A stretch of 9,429 nucleotides of DNA from Acidimicrobiaceae bacterium (GTDB lineage Bacteria; Actinomycetota; Acidimicrobiia; Acidimicrobiales; Acidimicrobiaceae), in assembly GCA_013044365.1 (NCBI GenBank), contig JABEUP010000242.1, forward strand, positions 1 to 9,429, given 5' to 3'. Each line of letters opens with the position of its first letter. Position 1 is the first letter of the stretch. The position numbers and the translations under genes are program-made. Below are positions 6,656 through 9,429 of the stretch, piece by piece. Under the pieces are notes generated by a model. It saw nothing but the letters and a program-made list of their open reading frames with translations. It was not told the origin of the DNA and did no database searches.

Positions 6656-7708
6656 GTGAATCGTTTGAGATGGATCGGGAAGCGTCGGGGTGGGAATGGT
6701 GATGTCCAGCCTGACCGCCTGAACGTGCGCCGGCGTCTAACGGTCAGCCTGTTGATGATGGTCGCTGTGCTGGTTGCAGGCACCTTGGGTTATATGGCCT
6801 TTGGATACGGAGTTATCGATTCCCTGTTTGAAACTGTGATCACTGTGACCACAGTCGGTTATGGCGAGGTCCACCCATTCACTGCTGGCGAGCAGGTATT
6901 TTCGATTGTTTTGATTCTGCTGGGCGTGGGTACCGCTGCTTACACGTTTAGCGTCTTAATCGAGACGTTCATGGAAGGATATTTGGGTGGCGGGTTCCGG
7001 AGGCGGAAGATGGATCAGCAGATAAGAGCGATGGATCAGCACGTCATCGTTTGTGGATGGGGCAGGGTTGGCAGGGCTATTTATCACAATTTGAAGGCAT
7101 CGCATGAAGATGTTGTGGTGGTCGACGCCTCATCTCAGCGTTTAGCAACGGTAGATGGATATTATATACACGGGGATGCCACAGATGAACGGATCCTTCG
7201 CGAAGCCGGTATTGAACGTGCCCGGGTTTTAATTACCGCTTTGAATGCGGATGCGGACAACCTTTACGTGACCCTGACAGCTAGGTCGATGTGTCCAGAC
7301 ATATTTATCGTGTCGCGCGCCGCAAGTGAACAGGCGGTGCCGAAGCTCCATCAGGCGGGGGCCAACCGGGTGGTGAATCCCCAGGATCTTGGAGGGGCAA
7401 GGATGGCCGCACTTGCGGTGCAGCCCCACGTGGCCGAGTTTCTCGATGTCGTAATGCACGACGGCGGCCTTGACTTTCGCCTTGAGCAGATTGAAGTGTC
7501 CGAAGAGTCGCCACTGGTTGGTGAGACCTTGCGCAGCGCCATGGTCCACGATCAAACAGGGACTCTGGTACTTGCCATGAGAGATACCGGGGGAGCATTT
7601 AGAACCAACCCGCCACCCACTGCTGAGATACGTGCAGGTGAAGTGTTGATCGTAATAGGCGATGCCGACCAGGTGTCGTCACTTCGCATGCTGGCTCAGG
7701 ACGTGTAA
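6656..7708 (+). CDS. Two-TM potassium channel with RCK (TrkA-N/TrkA-C) domains
   Basis: This is a predicted K+ channel of the MthK/Kch-like class, with a pore in the inner membrane and a cytosolic ligand-sensing gating ring. Numbered from GTG 6656 (350 residues), it has a basic N-terminus, TM1 (about 28-52), a pore helix and the K+ selectivity filter TVGYG (66-70), then TM2 (about 80-104). An Arg/Lys-rich linker (FRRRK) leads into the RCK_N Rossmann fold with GWGRVG (134-139) and acidic Asp157 closing beta 2 (VVVVDAS), as in nucleotide-binding TrkA domains. An RCK_C domain occupies about 270-350. Everything needed for a working channel is present. GTG 6656 is preferred to TTG 6653 for RBS spacing. 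A second GGAGG-ATG pair sits at the pore/RCK boundary (6999-7012) and could start a free RCK subunit. The gene is single, with a long gap upstream and a convergent operon downstream. The ligand of the ring cannot be told from sequence. Confidence 0.93.
   Translation: MNRLRWIGKRRGGNGDVQPDRLNVRRRLTVSLLMMVAVLVAGTLGYMAFGYGVIDSLFETVITVTTVGYGEVHPFTAGEQVFSIVLILLGVGTAAYTFSVLIETFMEGYLGGGFRRRKMDQQIRAMDQHVIVCGWGRVGRAIYHNLKASHEDVVVVDASSQRLATVDGYYIHGDATDERILREAGIERARVLITALNADADNLYVTLTARSMCPDIFIVSRAASEQAVPKLHQAGANRVVNPQDLGGARMAALAVQPHVAEFLDVVMHDGGLDFRLEQIEVSEESPLVGETLRSAMVHDQTGTLVLAMRDTGGAFRTNPPPTAEIRAGEVLIVIGDADQVSSLRMLAQDV
6999..7012 (+). promoter_or_regulatory. Candidate internal ribosome binding site and start for a soluble RCK subunit
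   Basis: GGAGG (6999-7003) lies six bases before an in-frame ATG (7010-7012). Starting there would give MDQQIRAMDQHVIVCGWG and a soluble protein of about 232 residues consisting of the RCK domain alone. The archaeal MthK gene is known to use an internal Met at the same place in the fold. The GGAGG is made by Arg codons (cgg agg cgg), so it could be chance. Confidence 0.4.
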
Positions 7709-7733
7709 ATAGCGCGGTACTGGATCATGATCG

Positions 7734-7775
7734 CCTTAGTGAAGCCAGGCCCAGCAACAGCTTCGGAAACTAGGG
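7734..7775. terminator. Imperfect hairpin between convergent genes
   Basis: Bases 7734-7745 pair with 7760-7775, giving seven outer pairs (one G-U), a 4-base bulge (ggaa) and five inner pairs around a 14-base loop. It sits in the 82-base gap where the channel gene and the hydrogenase-like operon converge, where a shared terminator is expected. There is no strong T run on either strand, so support is moderate to weak. Confidence 0.3.
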
Positions 7776-7790
7776 AATTTGAGATGTTGG

Positions 7791-8237
7791 TTAGGTGGCC
7801 GCCGCAGAGTCGGCATCTTTATCAAGAAACGTCGTTCCCTGTCGGAGATGTTTAGCCAACCAGCCGCGGATGATATTTAGTGTTTGATCTGGTACCGGGG
7901 GACAACCGGGGACGGCAATATCTGAGTCTGTTAATCCGCCGTGGCTGGCGTAAGCTTGTTGGAAAACACCACAGCCGATGGCGCAATCGCCGAACGACAT
8001 TCGAATCCTTGGCGGTGGGATTGCATCCCATACTCGCTCTACCGATCGGGCCATGGTATCAGTGACAGGACCGGTAACTAGCAGCACGTCAGCATGCCTC
8101 GGGGATGCGACAATATCGAGGCCGTATTGTTGGATGTCATAATCAGGGCCGGTCAATGCCGTCAGTTCCTGTTCGCACCCATTGCAGCTGCCCGCATCTA
8201 CGTGCCGAATTTGCAGAGAACGTATTGTTTTAGCCAT
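7791..8237 (-). CDS. Group 4 hydrogenase / complex I small subunit (HyfI/HycG/NuoB-like)
   Basis: This is a 148-residue iron-sulfur subunit of the NuoB / [NiFe]-hydrogenase small-subunit family, which carries the 4Fe-4S cluster next to the large-subunit active site. The cluster ligands are visible: Cys18 and Cys21 in GSCNGCEQE, Cys85 in GDCAIGCG (with an extra Cys89) and Cys112 in VPGCPP. The CxxC spacing of the first pair is the hydrogenase form (HyfI, MbhJ) and differs from the tandem CC of complex I NuoB. There is no signal peptide or TM segment; it would sit on the cytoplasmic face of a membrane complex. AGAGGT (plus-strand 8244-8249) lies six bases before the ATG, and only 17 bases separate it from the large-subunit gene, so the two are one operon. 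It is the last gene of that operon in the window. An energy-converting hydrogenase or a hydrogenase-related (Ehr) complex are the two readings. Confidence 0.9.
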   Translation of the reverse strand: MAKTIRSLQIRHVDAGSCNGCEQELTALTGPDYDIQQYGLDIVASPRHADVLLVTGPVTDTMARSVERVWDAIPPPRIRMSFGDCAIGCGVFQQAYASHGGLTDSDIAVPGCPPVPDQTLNIIRGWLAKHLRQGTTFLDKDADSAAAT

Positions 8238-8243
8238 TTCGTT

Positions 8244-8249
8244 ACCTCT
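8244..8249 (-). promoter_or_regulatory. Ribosome binding site of the small-subunit gene
   Basis: Read on the minus strand, AGAGGT lies six bases before the ATG ending at 8237, inside the short spacer after the large-subunit stop. It supports this start and close coupling of the two genes. Confidence 0.7.
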
Positions 8250-8254
8250 TTTCG

Positions 8255-9429
8255 TCAGCGATCAGTGCAGCTGTAGCAGAGTTCAAAGCTTTTATTAATC
8301 AGGGGGAAATCAGCGATAGCATTACCGGCCACCGTTTGTGCAAGCAAAGGCCAGTTCGGAAAAGTGGCAGATCGGATGTGGTATCTGGTAACCCGCCCAT
8401 TCGAAAGTGTCACGTCGTGAACGTTCATACCGTGAGGTGACTCAGTGAATGTGACCGCTCGTCCGCCGATGTCTTCTGGCGGTATCAAGCGGTAGTTCCG
8501 GGGGCCAGTTGGATCCAATTGTCCCGCCGCCTGCTCAATTATGTTTAGCGACGCTTCGACTTCATCCAGCCGAACCTTAAACCTTGCCTGGACATCACCA
8601 GCAACTTGTGTCACCGGTCCATTGAAAAACTCCCCATACCAAGGAAGTGATTGGCGAGAATCAAACATTTTACCTGCCGCCCTCGCCGCAATGCCTTGTG
8701 CACCCATCCGGACCACCTGGCTCAAGGTTGTGCTTCCAACCCCACTAATGCGATCGGTGAAGCCGTGATGTCCGGTGACCAATTGACGCCAAGGGTGCCA
8801 ATGCCTGCGAAGCCCATCGAGTGCATTGATTATTGTTTCAGGTGGGGCCGGATGTGCCCAACCCGGTTGAACTGTGTCGAAGAGGAACCGGTGGCCATAA
8901 ATGGTGTTCAAGCTGCGTTGCCAGTGCTCTTTCATTGCCAGCGCCCGCTGATGCGCAACCTGAAATCCCACTCCAGCAGGGATTTGCGCCAGATCATTTA
9001 GATGGCTGAGCACCCGTTCGGCTTCAAGAAGAATTACTCTCTGGCGGAGAAGTGCGGGCGATGGGGTAAAGCCAGCCAATTTTTCAACCGCGGATGCCCA
9101 GTTGGTTTGGTTTGAGACGGTGTCGCCAGCGCAGACACGCGTTATCAAAGGTGCCACTTCCTGAATTAACTTGTTTTCCAGTAAAGCCTCGACACCCCTG
9201 TGGTTTTGGAACAGATGGGCATCAAGATGGAGCACATTTTCGCCTATGAGACTGAATATGAAATGGCCGGACTCAATAATTCCTGCATGTGTGGGACCCA
9301 CCTTCATGATGGTTACGCCCTCGCCTTCAACTTTGACTGAAGGCAAATCCGGTTCCACGTCACTCCACTGTGGCGTCATGTCTGGCCGCTGTAGCGGAAA
9401 GAAATTCTTGGGCCACCGGGGTGTCCGGA
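8255..9429 (-). CDS. Group 4 hydrogenase-like / complex I-like large subunit (HycE/HyfG/NuoD family), 5' end outside the window
   Basis: This is the large-subunit homologue of formate hydrogenlyase HycE/HyfG and complex I NuoD, catalytic or quinone-site partner of the small subunit in a membrane complex. Numbered from the first in-window Met (9379), it shows VGPTHAGIIESGHF (27-40), HRGVE (60-64) and the L1 region RVCAGDTVSNQ (81-91), where E. coli HyfG has RVCGICGFAHS. SATFPNWPLL (337-346) and the ending SFELCYSCTDR follow, where HyfG has SLDPCYSCTDR plus a longer tail. Cys83, Cys368 and Cys371 remain; the second L1 Cys is Asp86, the His is Asn90, and DP is EL. The protein stops straight after CTDR with no maturation peptide. 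The frame stays open upstream of 9379 to the window edge (RWPKNFFPLQRPD), so the true start is outside, probably with a NuoC-like N-terminal domain as in HycE. It is best read as an Ehr-like subunit; hydrogenase activity is doubtful. Confidence 0.87.
   Translation of the reverse strand, partial: RTPRWPKNFFPLQRPDMTPQWSDVEPDLPSVKVEGEGVTIMKVGPTHAGIIESGHFIFSLIGENVLHLDAHLFQNHRGVEALLENKLIQEVAPLITRVCAGDTVSNQTNWASAVEKLAGFTPSPALLRQRVILLEAERVLSHLNDLAQIPAGVGFQVAHQRALAMKEHWQRSLNTIYGHRFLFDTVQPGWAHPAPPETIINALDGLRRHWHPWRQLVTGHHGFTDRISGVGSTTLSQVVRMGAQGIAARAAGKMFDSRQSLPWYGEFFNGPVTQVAGDVQARFKVRLDEVEASLNIIEQAAGQLDPTGPRNYRLIPPEDIGGRAVTFTESPHGMNVHDVTLSNGRVTRYHIRSATFPNWPLLAQTVAGNAIADFPLINKSFELCYSCTDR

Noticed and set aside
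7723..7732. Palindrome gatcatgatc after the channel gene
   Set aside because: It is a ten-base self-complementary sequence with no loop or T run, likely chance.
7880..8276. Plus-strand reading frames of about 60 codons opposite the small-subunit gene
   Set aside because: They are antisense shadows; the minus-strand frame has the conserved Fe-S cysteines.
1..9429. Search for CRISPR arrays, tRNA/rRNA genes, insertion sequences, phage or toxin-antitoxin genes
   Set aside because: No spaced direct repeats, cloverleaf patterns, transposase motifs or terminal inverted repeats were seen.

Overview
The window reads as a chromosomal segment of a bacterium, most likely an actinobacterium (Actinomycetota), possibly an uncultured lineage. 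The evidence is a GroEL tail of the actinobacterial GroEL2 style (GLNA.TGV.DDL followed by DPAKVTRSALQNAASIA), a CBS-less GuaB3-type protein directly ahead of guaA, and a PcrA/UvrD helicase following guaA. Base composition is moderate rather than the high GC of Streptomyces. This assignment is inference from family resemblance, and no taxonomic search was possible.

Layout. Positions 1-243 hold the 3' end of groEL, which carries an in-frame TAG at 34-36. A strong hairpin terminator follows at 296-337. A NUDIX hydrolase of the CoA-pyrophosphatase type lies at 441-1160. Positions 1297-6262 are a same-strand purine and DNA-repair block: guaB3, guaA (GMP synthase) and pcrA/uvrD (SF1 helicase), with small gaps and probably co-transcribed. 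A stretch of about 390 bases without a convincing gene (6263-6655) precedes a two-TM potassium channel with a cytosolic RCK/TrkA domain (6656-7708). On the minus strand, running into the channel tail to tail, is the 3' end of an operon for a group 4 [NiFe]-hydrogenase-like or complex-I-like membrane module. It shows a HyfI/NuoB-like small subunit (7791-8237) preceded by a HycE/HyfG/NuoD-like large subunit (8255 to beyond the window edge).

How the parts relate. GuaA makes GMP from XMP. GuaB3 is an IMP-dehydrogenase-fold enzyme whose family has been linked to GMP-to-IMP reduction, so the pair may set both directions of guanylate flux. The large subunit at the right edge is the most unusual gene. 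It keeps three of the four cysteines that hold the Ni-Fe site in HycE/HyfG, has Asp in place of the fourth, has EL in place of the DP before the last CxxC, and stops right after the CTDR motif. It therefore sits between true hydrogenases and complex I and resembles the energy-converting hydrogenase-related (Ehr) class. A second observation is a GGAGG-ATG signal inside the potassium-channel gene, exactly at the boundary between the pore and the RCK domain. That matches the place where the archaeal channel MthK uses an internal start to make soluble gating-ring subunits.

No tRNA, rRNA, CRISPR array, insertion sequence or phage gene was seen. Most of the window is ordinary core genome. The claims worth testing are the groEL stop codon, the altered hydrogenase-like active site and the internal channel start.
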